Positions 1 through 9,713 of a stretch of 59,238 nucleotides of DNA are shown piece by piece (positions within the stretch are counted from its first letter, which is position 1; every line of letters starts with the position of its first letter). The translations under genes were made by a program, and so were the position numbers. The DNA is taken from the NCBI GenBank assembly GCA_964393615.1, contig CAYMUR010000024.1:1-59238 (forward strand). The letters are read 5' to 3'. The DNA comes from CAYMUR01 sp964393615 (GTDB lineage Bacteria > Planctomycetota > Planctomycetia > Pirellulales > Pirellulaceae). Under the pieces are notes generated by a model that was not told where the DNA came from, searched no databases, and saw only the letters and a list, made by a program, of their open reading frames with translations.

Positions 1-5
1 CGGTT

Positions 6-656
6 TTAAAAATCAAGACTCCACATTTCATAGTCGGCGCCTTTATCTTGCTTCGTACCACCGTGGGACAAACCCATCACAGAGGTCGGGATTCCTTCTA
101 CAATGTAGCTACACCAATCCACGATTTCGACCAGGTGGTACAACAACGAATTGGAACCTGGCCTATCTTGCAATCGGACCTGCTGACCACCTGACAACCG
201 CTCATGGCAAAAAAGCATCTGCGGTGCACCAAGATGCGTGGCAATTAACTCTTTGAGACGTAGTGTTGCAGGCATAAATCGGCGAGGCAATTCCAGGGTA
301 AACGCAATGCCAGACCTTTCAATTCGGTCTCGTACTTTTCGAGTCTCATCTGTCTCCAGTTCTAAAGCGCTCGCACAAAACACAGCCTTGCCATAATCAC
401 ATGCCGCAAGAATAGGTAGCGCCCCATACCATTGCGGCGCAAGCATCAAGATAGCATCCACGTCGTCTCGTGCCGCCAAGGCCCGAAAACCATCCACAGC
501 CGTCGCATTAAACTCTCCTGCCGCTGCGTTTGCCAGATGTGCCACCTCACCACAAACCGCACGCACTTCGTACCGATCAGCCAGTGCTCGTAGCGCAGGT
601 CGATGTCGTTTTTCCCAATGATCGCCTAGCCCGACCAATCCAACCCGTAACTTCAT
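6..656 (-). pseudogene. Gfo/Idh/MocA-family oxidoreductase, truncated by a stop (probable frameshift)
   Basis: The 216-residue frame begins with a Rossmann NAD(P)-binding motif (VGLVGLGDHW) and continues through the usual first domain, with an ALELETDETRK-like stretch where Gfo/Idh proteins normally have an EKP motif. Family members run to about 330-400 residues, but this frame stops (TAA) only 5 bases from the window edge, directly after SLDF. The stop lies in a T-run (GATTTTTAAAACC). Reading one T fewer gives SLDFKT, which continues the sheet as expected, so a one-base indel, real or a sequencing error, is the simplest explanation. The start ATG overlaps the stop of the upstream sigma-54 regulator (ATGA, 653-656), so the two are translationally coupled. 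Substrate unknown; relatives oxidise or isomerise sugars and inositols. Confidence 0.72.
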
Positions 657-2689
657 GTTGAGTGTCCACGACGAGGAATTTCGGAATCCATTTCGTAACG
701 GCGTATTTTCCGATCGAGCGTCGATCTTTCAATACCAAGGATCTTTGCCGCACGACTTTTGTTACCACCCGTATTCTGTAAAGTTGCTAAAATATGGCGG
801 CGTTCCACTTCATCCAGAGTCGTGGGTTCGTATCCTGAAAGCGGCGACACAATTTCCGCCGTATCTCCAGCCGTCGCCAAATTGCTTAACATCAGATCCG
901 TGACATCGATTGAGTCGGTACGAGCTAGTACGACGGCTCGTTCAATGACATTTTTAAGCTCACGCACATTACCCGGCCAGCGGTACCGCTGTAGACGATC
1001 CAATGCTTCGGGAGTAAATCCATCGATGCGGCGTCCTGTTTCAATATTGAACCGATGCAGAAAATGATTCGCCAGTTCGATTACATCGCTGGTCCGTTTA
1101 CGCAACGACGGTACCCGGATTTCCAATACATGTAATCTAAAATATAAATCGCGTCGAAAACTACCAACCGAGACATCTTTTTCCAAATCTCGATTCGTGG
1201 CTGCAATGACCCGCACATCAACTTTGATCGCTTCACTTCCTCCGACGCGCTCATAGGGATGTCCTTCGAGCACCCGCAGAAATTTAGCCTGAATATTAGG
1301 ACTCATTTCACCGATTTCATCCAGCATGATGGTGCCATTGTCGGCTGCTTCGAATTTACCTATTTTTCTTTCCGTGGCACCTGTGAACGCACCGCGTTCA
1401 TGGCCAAACAATTCACTCTCCAAAAGTGTCTCTGAAAGTGCTGCACAATTCAAACATACAAAAGGCCCTTTTCTTCTCGGACTGGCAAAATGTACCGCCC
1501 TCGCAACCAGCTCCTTACCAACACCACTTTCACCCCTGATCAGGACCGTCGCACGACTGGGAGCAGCACGTTCGATCTCCTGGTGCACTTTATGCATGGG
1601 CTCACTTGATCCCACTATTTCACTTTCCGCCCCCAGACGTTCTCTTAACTGAACGATCTCGTCTTGTGTTAACGTCAGATTCTCAGTCAACTCTTGTTGC
1701 CGATTCAGATTTTTCAGACCTAAAGCAACGTTGTCAGCAACCGCCAACGTAAATTCCAGGTCATCGGGATCAGGCACTCGCATGGAAGATGTAGAATAAA
1801 GGTGAATCAGACCTACAACACGTTTTCCCTCACGGATCGGAGCGCAAATGATACTAGTTGCATGTAACTCTCCCTTGCTGTCTTTGACACTTAACATACT
1901 ATCATCTTCGACGTTTCGCGCGAGCAATGCTTCACCTTCCTGTAACACGGTCGTCGCCAGAAAGTCGGATATACGATGGTAACTTGCCTCGCTATCCGCA
2001 AGAGATGCAATCACCTCCAAATCCTGTCCTTCGGCATCCCCCTCAAAGTCGCGAGATAATAACAACACTGCACCAGCATCCACTTGAGTGCTCTCCAACA
2101 AACCACTCAAAGCCAAATTGGAAACCGATAGCATGTCAGCCTGATTCGCCAATTCAAATGCCAATCGGCAAAGTTTCGCAGCGGCCTGCCCCAGCCGCGA
2201 AGTACCCGGATACCCTTCTGCTGGTGGTTCAAGAAACTTAGTTTGGCCTTTGCGATGCGTAATCGTAGTCGGTTCAACTTCACTGAGAACGCTCGATCCG
2301 TCCGCAGCCCCCAAAACATTTTCATCGTCATCCTCGGCATCCAGGTCAGTGTTTTCCCTGACGGTCATACTCGAATCAGCAAAAGCTGCTGATAAATCAT
2401 TAACAAAAGCCATTTGAGCGTGGGCAATTTGAATCACATTGCCTGCCACCAACGAAACATCTCCTGTGACTGATTTATCACCCAATAAAGTACCGTTTCG
2501 GCTGTCCAAGTCCCGCAACGTCCATTGTCCTTGGGTTAGAAAAATCTCCGCATGGTGCCGACTACAGCGTTCGTCCTTGATGACAATCTGATTAGTGGGC
2601 GCACGGCCCACCGTTACCGTTCGGCCAGGAATTAACCGGAACACGTCGGTCCACTTTAAACCTTCACGGATGACCAAGTACGCAATCAT
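653..2689 (-). CDS. Sigma-54-type transcriptional activator with FHA and GAF domains
   Basis: About 678 residues from the ATG at 2689 (MIAYLVIREG); an in-frame upstream extension to 2773 is possible but adds 28 low-complexity residues ahead of the FHA fold. Domains in order: FHA (about 1-95, with GRAPTNQIVI, SRHHAEI and DSRNGT), GAF (about 165-330), AAA+ sigma-54 interaction domain (about 370-590) with Walker A GESGVGKE, the sigma-54-contacting GAFTGA loop and Walker B IMLDEIGEM, and a C-terminal Fis-type helix-turn-helix (NKSRAAKILGIERSTL). All residues needed for ATP hydrolysis and sigma-54 contact appear intact. The FHA domain implies control by Ser/Thr phosphorylation, a common planctomycete arrangement, in place of a response-regulator receiver domain. 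The gene overlaps the following Gfo/Idh gene by 4 bases, suggesting it may control sugar-related genes. Target promoters not identified. Confidence 0.93.
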   Translation of the reverse strand: MIAYLVIREGLKWTDVFRLIPGRTVTVGRAPTNQIVIKDERCSRHHAEIFLTQGQWTLRDLDSRNGTLLGDKSVTGDVSLVAGNVIQIAHAQMAFVNDLSAAFADSSMTVRENTDLDAEDDDENVLGAADGSSVLSEVEPTTITHRKGQTKFLEPPAEGYPGTSRLGQAAAKLCRLAFELANQADMLSVSNLALSGLLESTQVDAGAVLLLSRDFEGDAEGQDLEVIASLADSEASYHRISDFLATTVLQEGEALLARNVEDDSMLSVKDSKGELHATSIICAPIREGKRVVGLIHLYSTSSMRVPDPDDLEFTLAVADNVALGLKNLNRQQELTENLTLTQDEIVQLRERLGAESEIVGSSEPMHKVHQEIERAAPSRATVLIRGESGVGKELVARAVHFASPRRKGPFVCLNCAALSETLLESELFGHERGAFTGATERKIGKFEAADNGTIMLDEIGEMSPNIQAKFLRVLEGHPYERVGGSEAIKVDVRVIAATNRDLEKDVSVGSFRRDLYFRLHVLEIRVPSLRKRTSDVIELANHFLHRFNIETGRRIDGFTPEALDRLQRYRWPGNVRELKNVIERAVVLARTDSIDVTDLMLSNLATAGDTAEIVSPLSGYEPTTLDEVERRHILATLQNTGGNKSRAAKILGIERSTLDRKIRRYEMDSEIPRRGHST

Positions 2690-3235
2690 TTGAGGTAACG
2701 GCGACTGGCCACGCCAGCCGCTTTCTGAGGGTTCTTGACAGGGTGATGCAAAATCGTACACCCCAGGACGCAAAAAACAGCTATATTTCTTTAAGATAGT
2801 CGCATACGAGACTTTACATCAACCGGCAGCCTATAAAAAACTACCCAGAAAACATTTACTGCAGTTTACCATCCGACAGATTGGTTTGTTACGCATAACA
2901 CACCTTGTCGTTATAACCTTTGCAATCAGGCGAGTTTACGAAGTAAGCCTGCAATGAAAATAGCGATAACCAAGGTTACAAACACTACTTCGGCGATTTT
3001 TGCTGGTCAGCAAAGCATTCGACAGTCGGATGAAAGATATAAGATATAATTTGAAAGTCGGTTAAAGTTGAATTTTTTTCTTCCCAAGATTATGCTGAAA
3101 TGAAAGGTTAACTTCTTCTCACTGGAACAGATTTTTATCGCAGCAGCTGAAGTTAACAGGTCAATCCGGGGCGGTTTCCGCAGGAATTTGTTCCGGCGGT
3201 TGGTGTCTCACGCCGCTCAGTCAAGGAGCAGAGGA
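2690..3235. other. Divergent intergenic region
   Basis: About 545 bases between the divergently transcribed regulator and the DUF1598 gene. AT-rich, with T-runs near 3070. A 7-bp tandem repeat (AGATATA twice) runs into TATAAT near 3035-3050 on the plus strand and could supply a -10 box, but no well-spaced -35 was found. No coding frame supported. Confidence 0.4.
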
Positions 3236-4600
3236 ATGTCGACGCAAAAACGATTTGGTCACGGCCTTGTTTTACCTTGTGCCGTGTTTTGGTCCCTTCT
3301 AACATTTACAGCACCTCACGAGACCAGGGCCCAGTTCGTTGGTATTCAAAACAACATCGGAGGTGTTGTTGTCGATCCCGATGGCGTTCTGCAACGGCAC
3401 CCATTCCATCTCAATCCAGAATTACATCGAGATTTGATCGCCACACTCCGCTTGGCTCCAGATGAGTTACAAGAAGATGTAGAATTGCGGAAAATTTCCT
3501 TGCGACGTTTACAAGAAGCCATTGCAGTCTCGCTTTCTGACGAATCGCAATCTCTACCACAGGAAATACAATTCCTGGCTGGCTTGCATCGAATTCAGTA
3601 TATCCTGGTCTACCCTGAAGAAAACGACATCGTTCTTGCAGGTCCCGGTGGTGGATGGACCGTCGATGATACAGGTAGAGTCGTGGGAAGTACCGGCAAG
3701 CCCGTTTTGCTGCTGGATGATTTGATTGTCGCACTACGCGCAATTTTCACGCCAGACAAAGAAATGATCAGTTGCTCGATCAATCCGACACAAGGTGGTT
3801 TACAACAATTTCAACAAGTTCTTTCTCAACAGAAACGGTTCCACCCAAGTGTCTTGCCCGCCATCGAGCAAGCCCTTGGACCGCAAAACATCACCGTGAC
3901 AGGTGTTCCAACATCGAGCCATTTTGCCCATGTGCTTGTAGCGGCTGATTATCGGATGAAACGGATTGGCATGGGCCTTGACCCATCTCCTCTGCGCAAA
4001 CTTTCGAGTTACATGGAACTTATTAAATCGGCCCGATCGGTAAAAAATGCGATACCACGTTGGTGGCTGGCTTGTAATTATGAATCGATGGCACGAAGTG
4101 ATGATGGATTGGCCTGGGAAATTCGCGGCTCAGGAGTGAAATGTATGACGGAAAATGCTTTTTTTCAATCCGATGGTGCGATTCGCAAAGGGGGCTCTGC
4201 TGATCCAGCTGGCAACCAATGGGCGCAACGCATGACTGCCACTTATGATGAACTGGCCGAAAAAGAACCAGTCTTCACTAAACTACGGCATTCCATGGAC
4301 TTTTGTGTGCTCGCCGCGCTTATTCGCGAGAAAAGGTTACATGAGAAATCCCACTGTGACCTGTCGCTATTGCTCAATGATGACGGCCGTTTGAGCACCT
4401 ATGTAGGACCTGCCCCTCGTACCGTTCCTTCGCAAGCCAGTGTTGTGAAACGAGGTCGTGACTACATTATTTCTGCCTCAGGAGGTATTGAAATCGATGC
4501 CTTAACAGTCATTGACAACTCCGAGATCAGTGATACCATCCGTTCGATTCGTGAGTCGGTCAATGACGACACCAACAAAGTTTCCTGGTGGTGGAATTGA
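3236..4600 (+). CDS. DUF1598-type planctomycete exported protein
   Basis: 454 residues from the ATG at 3236, chosen because AAGGAG lies about 10 bases upstream and the product then begins with a normal signal peptide (MSTQKRFGHGLVLPCAVFWS...ETRAQ); a start at 3188 would put 16 odd residues before it. The mature protein has the pattern of DUF1598, a family I know from planctomycetes: GGVVVDPDGVLQRH near the start, a central glycine-rich segment (LAGPGGGW), the ISCSINPTQGGL segment and a HVLVAADYRMKRIGMGL segment. No catalytic motif is recognisable and function is unknown. Predicted periplasmic or secreted. Stands alone; the next downstream gene is more than 2.7 kb away. Confidence 0.82.
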   Translation: MSTQKRFGHGLVLPCAVFWSLLTFTAPHETRAQFVGIQNNIGGVVVDPDGVLQRHPFHLNPELHRDLIATLRLAPDELQEDVELRKISLRRLQEAIAVSLSDESQSLPQEIQFLAGLHRIQYILVYPEENDIVLAGPGGGWTVDDTGRVVGSTGKPVLLLDDLIVALRAIFTPDKEMISCSINPTQGGLQQFQQVLSQQKRFHPSVLPAIEQALGPQNITVTGVPTSSHFAHVLVAADYRMKRIGMGLDPSPLRKLSSYMELIKSARSVKNAIPRWWLACNYESMARSDDGLAWEIRGSGVKCMTENAFFQSDGAIRKGGSADPAGNQWAQRMTATYDELAEKEPVFTKLRHSMDFCVLAALIREKRLHEKSHCDLSLLLNDDGRLSTYVGPAPRTVPSQASVVKRGRDYIISASGGIEIDALTVIDNSEISDTIRSIRESVNDDTNKVSWWWN

Positions 4601-7302
4601 AATAGCAATCCTTTTTGGACGGAATAGCGGAACCTGGCTGCGCAACGTCTCAAAAGGGGATGGAAACGAGCCGGTTCTTAATCTTGCGAGGGACAGGCTC
4701 TACTCTTACCCATTACAAAAGAAGTAGGATTCTCTGGCATCAGTGCCTTCCCAGCTGCATTCCCCGCGACCAACATCAGCCCCGCCCACACCGATTTATT
4801 TGTTGGCGACGAGCCGTGCGATGAAAAAGGTCTGTTTCTTTGCTCTCAAGGGTAACTCGTGCACGGCAACAACGTGGTCCTAGAACCGGGGGTTCGCCTC
4901 CGGCACTGAATACGCAGACAAACCACATTATGCATTTGCCATAAAATAGGAATGAATTTTGTTACCATTCGCCAATTCATAACACCCACAGTACTGCGTA
5001 CTAATTCACCGCAACACGCTTTGGCATGCTAGGACTCATCGGCATTCAAGTGGCCTTGCCAATGGAGGCCTGCCGGCCTGACCGACCACCGGCTCTGGCT
5101 GGTGGCATGTATTCATGAAAGTGAAAATTCGCATATCACTATGGCTCAGGAAACGCAAAGCAGCGACAACGGATCTTTGCAATTCGGTCCTAACGATGTT
5201 TGTTCCTGGAACGATTTGGTTCATTGTCACCGTCAAGCACAGCACGACTGCCGCCTGAATTCTCACCGCAACATGCATTTTGACCGCTTCGACTAATTAT
5301 TCATCATTGGCATCCTCGTATTCTTCCATTTCCCTTCAAGAATTTCCACATAGTTTACATTCGATCGAAGGGGAACCTCGCTTCACATTTTATCGATATC
5401 CTGTCCCGCCCGTTGGTCAACAATGACCAACCCGACAGCGACAGCCAGTTCCACGCAGGCTGGCCACCGGTGTTTCTCTACGCCAGAAGCAATGGCTCTA
5501 GCCGGCAAGAATCCAAGACAGACGTAAATCAACGTGCGCTATCCGCCGGCGAACAGAACAGACAAAGAAACAAACCTCGTGGTGAAAAAGATGATGGGCA
5601 GAATCCACAACCTTGATTCCCGAAGATTCATTTCCCATACCTAGCCAACGAATCGCATGCAGCTCTCATTCCCACAAACAGTTCCTCTTTCCCCAACGAG
5701 CAGCGATGTAAAAATGGATCGAACATCTCCAAAACATACCCTGATCCATGAGCGATTCGCTTTTCGATCGTTGGCCCGCAAATACCATTATGGATTCAGC
5801 CTATCAGGACCAAATGCAATTCTGAATCACGAACAGGGCATTAGTAATCTGCCAAAACTAGCCAATACTATCAGGTGTGCCAATTCCTCCGCCGGAAACG
5901 CTTTCAAACGTTTATCACAAAGACAAGCTGTCGTTCAACATCCTCGGCTCCCAGTTTCAAAGGACAGTTGCCAAACAAATCGGTGATTCATCCAACGCTC
6001 ACCTGACAATTCATATTCGCACCCGTGCTTTTTAACCCCCTTCCATGACTTCACCGAGAAGTCATGGCTGGTCAGCAAACGATTCAGACAACGAGCCTCA
6101 GGGCGATGAAATGTCTTCCAGCACATTCTGGCCACCACAGTGGAACACATCCCCCTAATAACCCACAGATCACATTTTCAGCGGGAGATGGACATGGGAG
6201 AAGTAACACAAAATCATGCCCAAACATCTTCACAACGACCCCAGGGAGCTAAAACATATTTCACACTCTACCTGGGCTAGCCACCTGACAATGGCTCTAC
6301 AATGAATTTCTTTTTTTCGTGCCCAGAAACTACTAATGGTCTTATAAATCCATCGTTGCCTGCAAAAACACCCTACTCAAGAGGCGCAAACTATGTTTTT
6401 TACCGCCACTTCCTACGGTTCTCTTTGAACTTGGTTTTTACCCCACGAAATTGAATCGGCACGTCTAACACCGGACAATGGCACCCATTTAGTTAGTGAC
6501 AATGCTGGAACGTTGCCCACCGGTACCGCATGGTAGAAAAACACTTGGCATGGTACCACTGCTCGACAAACGGCCACTTCTACCCAAAGTTGGCTCGCTA
6601 TTGATTCCGGGTAGGCCAGAAAATACTGAAGTGGTTGCGAACATTGGCCAGTGTCCGTTTGACATGGCGGCCACCAGGCCCGCTAACGTTCCACCCGCTT
6701 GCCTTCCTAATTTCACACCTGAGAAAATGACCTGGCGAAAACATGTGTCGTTTTCTTTACGACGAATGATTTGCTCAGAAGTATTTTCAAATCAAGTGAT
6801 TCTGGTCCGCCCTTCCTCCACAACAAAGGACCAATTTGTGAAAAGAGCATCGAAGATTTTTTTCCCTGGCAGTATTTTTTCCATTGCCAGTCTGGGCAAT
6901 GGCTGCAGAACACATCCCAAAACCTACCGTTTTCCATGGTCTCCTGAGACAAGCGTACGTTTTCCCAGAAATCTGTACTGGTCCACTATCGAACGAGAGC
7001 AGCGGCCGTTTTTTATCACTCAGCGACGTGCTGATGGTAATCTACAGCGGCTCGCCGCTGTACGACGATATCACATTTTGTGAGAGTCAGGCAGCGTCAC
7101 GCTTACCATCAATCAGAAACTCGTACCGAGAACCTCCCATGTGTCAGCTGGTGCAACAGAGAGCCGTTAACAGACTTGTCCTCCATTTGGCTCCCCACCT
7201 CTTACCGCCCAGCCAACCGCCTTGCAATCGGCGGCGGCCAGCCACGCCGCAGACAGCCGTTCCCAGAATAACCAAGCTCGCTAGTTCAAAATCTCAAAGA
7301 CT
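4601..7302. other. 2.7-kb region with no supportable gene
   Basis: Open frames up to 195 codons exist on both strands, but none shows a recognisable domain, ribosome binding site or codon pattern like neighbouring genes, and frames overlap heavily. The stretch lies between the stop of DUF1598 and the stop of the first PEP-CTERM gene, so it is bounded by two gene ends and needs no promoter. It may be decayed coding sequence. No tRNA or repeat array was seen. Confidence 0.5.
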
Positions 7303-8139
7303 TCAACGTCGTCGCCTGACGAACATCAAGCCAGCACCCAACAGCAGCATGCTGAGACTTGCAGGTTCGGGGACGATTGTAAGCGTCAAATTGTCATAAG
7401 TTGAACCGAGGTTCGGACCAAGACCAATAGTTGTCGGTGTCCAAACCATGTTAGCACCATAGGTGCCTCGATGTTGCAACGTGTCGCCAGCCGGACCTGA
7501 AAAGACATCCAGGTGAGTTGTATCAAACTCATAGCCACCGTGAAATCGCTGCTCAATGACGAACTTGATCTCCGTCCAACCAGCCTCCGTTCCAAGGGTA
7601 ATGGCAGGCTCTGGACCTAAGGTAGCTTGAATCATATTACCGCCACCGCTGGCATTCATGGATATGCCAGCATACTGGTCATTCGGATTTGAGCCGTCAC
7701 CTAAAGTATCGGTGCCAATGAACAGGTAGCTTCGACCTGCCGCAGCCTGTGCTGATAGATCAACGTATACGGACATTTCAGCGGTCTCGCCGGCTGCGAG
7801 GTCAGGAATGGCTGGCAGAGCTCTTGTAGTGCCTTTCGAAGCAGTGGAATCAAAATTGGTCAGTCCAATGCTGCCGCCATAGCCACTGGATGCGCTCATC
7901 TGAGGAGCCTCTCGCGGTGAACCAAACAGATATATGTCTCCCCAACCACCGGCTTCGTAAGAGCCGTCATTGTCACCGGCGCTAGCTTGAAACCACTTAT
8001 TGCCATTGTTAGCGTTTGTAGCAAAAGCACCGTAGCTTTCGAAATCATCGCTGACGCTTGTCGAAGCGTCAGCAGAAACTGCCGTGAGCAGCAGCGCGAG
8101 GCAAATAAAAAACAAAACACCTTTTTTCAACAACAACAT
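7303..8139 (-). CDS. PEP-CTERM sorting-domain protein
   Basis: 278 residues from the ATG at 8139, which has GAGGGAG about 8 bases upstream; an in-frame extension to 8187 lacks such a site. The protein has an N-terminal signal peptide (MLLLKKGVLFFICLALLLTAVSADA), a jelly-roll-like body rich in Gly, Ser and aromatic residues (SDDFESYGA, VDLSAQAAAGRSYLFIG) and ends with VPEPASLSMLLLGAGLMF followed by RRRR, the PEP-CTERM signal: VPEP, a hydrophobic helix and a basic tail. In this family the tail is cut by an exosortase during export to the surface or exopolysaccharide matrix. No exosortase gene is in the window. The body may be a carbohydrate-binding fold, but that is inference. Confidence 0.88.
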   Translation of the reverse strand: MLLLKKGVLFFICLALLLTAVSADASTSVSDDFESYGAFATNANNGNKWFQASAGDNDGSYEAGGWGDIYLFGSPREAPQMSASSGYGGSIGLTNFDSTASKGTTRALPAIPDLAAGETAEMSVYVDLSAQAAAGRSYLFIGTDTLGDGSNPNDQYAGISMNASGGGNMIQATLGPEPAITLGTEAGWTEIKFVIEQRFHGGYEFDTTHLDVFSGPAGDTLQHRGTYGANMVWTPTTIGLGPNLGSTYDNLTLTIVPEPASLSMLLLGAGLMFVRRRR

Positions 8140-8880
8140 TAATCCAGCTCCCTCTAAAAACGAGGACCATAAATTCAAATGGCACAAAATAAAAGCAAAG
8201 GGCGGTCACCGTGAAGGTTGCACATGGAGGCGTGCGATACGACGGAAGCGGCCTTTAGCTTTTCTTTTCATTCTAAGTCCGAGATGTAGGATTCAATCAA
8301 TGCAGTGGCTGTCTTACTTTGCCTTTGCTGAAGATTTCAGTTAAAAACGACTCACAAATAGATAGACCATCAATCTATTGGGCCGTAAAAAATAAAAACG
8401 TTCTGCGATGGATGCGTTGTGACACATTGTCGGCAGCAACGCCTGATTGGAAGTTCGCGCACCCTTCGAGAAAAAATACACAAATCCAGTTTCCCAGCAG
8501 GTTCTCCACTGGAGGTCGAACATATCAACAACAACCAACCCCATTTAGGCCACTGGGGCGCTGACACCTCGTAGAATCTACCTTTACAAACAATGGATTA
8601 TTGAACATGAAACAAAACCCGTACGTTACGACAATGAAATCCTCTGGAAACAACTCGAATCAGCAGCGCGGCCGTTTATCAGTTCTACGGCACACGCGAC
8701 AATTCTGGCATCCTTTAACAAGTAGTGGTCCACAGAGCATCATTGGAGGCGTGTGGGCGTCATTGATCTAAATGCCTTACCAGCCAGCAATGCTATACTC
8801 TTTGTGTTAACGGTGTTAACGCAAACGATAGCTCGCATGTTACATCGAGTCAGCCGTGGACCTATCGTTGTTGTAAGTTA
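8140..8880. other. Intergenic region without a supported gene
   Basis: About 740 bases upstream of the first PEP-CTERM gene. Small frames here overlap on both strands and lack ribosome binding sites. The only pattern noted is an exact 9-bp tandem duplication, GTGTTAACG, near 8805-8825, which also makes two GTTAAC palindromes. Confidence 0.4.
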
Positions 8881-9063
8881 TTACCAAGCAAATCGCTTGT
8901 TACGTCTCTGATGAATACCTCGTTTCCAGTTCCCCTTCTTAACCTTAGTCACACGGCTAGTAGCACTACGACGTGACACAGGCTGCCGTCGACTACGGCT
9001 TGTTTCATCACGACTAAGGGTTTGAATTTCGGCATTTTCCAAATCTTCTGTAAGTCGAACCAT
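8881..9063 (-). CDS. Small highly basic hypothetical protein
   Basis: 60 residues from the ATG at 9063; AGGAG sits 6 bases upstream, while the in-frame ATG two codons earlier would be too close. The acidic first ten residues are followed by a Ser/Arg-rich middle (TSRSRRQPVSRRSATSR) and a strongly basic end (KKGNWKRGIHQRRNKRFAW). No known domain. A good ribosome binding site and biased composition favour a real gene, possibly binding nucleic acid, but the support is modest. It lies alone just upstream, on its strand, of featureless sequence, next to the 177-bp repeat block. Confidence 0.45.
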   Translation of the reverse strand: MVRLTEDLENAEIQTLSRDETSRSRRQPVSRRSATSRVTKVKKGNWKRGIHQRRNKRFAW

Positions 9064-9221
9064 GGTCATCTCCTATAAAGTTCAAAACAACAATTACTGG
9101 TTTCATTACAAAACAATGCACACAAGTCTGTAGAGACGAATTCCGTCCCAGCAATACCGGAAGGTTGCAGGTCTAGAGGTGAAGGTTATCGCCATCAAGA
9201 CACGCTACCATCTATAACGAC

Positions 9222-9660
9222 CGGAGTTTCGCCGGCGAACAACTATCTATCGTTGTCGGGAGGGTTAGGCCCGACCCAAATCGTTTGACACACACAAATC
9301 CGGGGAAAGGCTTCCCGAGAGTTGCGTCTCCAGACAGCGAGGTATCTTGCTGCCTGGAAACGCCACCGACGGTGGCGTCCGGTGTTTCACCGGCGAACGA
9401 CTCTATTTGTCTTCGGGAGGGTTAGGCCCGATGGTCCGGGGGGGTTAGTCCCTTTCCAAACGTTTGACACACAATTCAGGGGAAAGGCTTCCCGAGAGTT
9501 GCGTATCCAGGGAGCGAGGTATCTTGCTGCCTGGAAACGCCACCGTCGGTGGCGTCCGGTGTTTCGCCGGCGAACGACTCTGTATGTCTTCGGGAGGGTT
9601 AGGCCCGATGGTCCGGGGGGGTTAGTCCCTTTCCAACGACGTTTGACACGAATTGCGGGA
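9222..9660. repeat. Non-coding tandem repeat, 177-bp period, hairpin-rich
   Basis: Two nearly full copies repeat at an exact 177-bp spacing: the GGGGAAAGGCTTCCC motif recurs at 9302 and 9479, and a variant GGGAAAGGCATCCC starts a third copy at about 9657. A degenerate, about 20 bp shorter copy precedes them (9222-9301). Each full copy holds several short perfect hairpins: CGCCACC-GAC-GGTGGCG, CCGGTG-TTT-CACCGG, TCGGG...CCCGA and GGGAA-AGGC-TTCCC. Between copies the loop GAC becomes GTC and CACCGG becomes CGCCGG, which keeps pairing through a G-T wobble. The period is a multiple of three, so long frames stay open on both strands; I do not treat them as genes. Confidence 0.75.
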
Positions 9661-9713
9661 AAGGCATCCCGTGGATTCGTTTCCTGAGGGGGATAAAAGG
9701 TGCACTTGGAGCG

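Noticed and set aside
6541..6565. Possible sigma-54 promoter (TGGCATG...)
   Set aside because: The -12 element lacks TTGC at the right spacing, and no gene follows.
6496..7083. 195-codon plus-strand frame
   Set aside because: No domain, no ribosome binding site, composition unlike neighbouring genes, and competing frames on the other strand.
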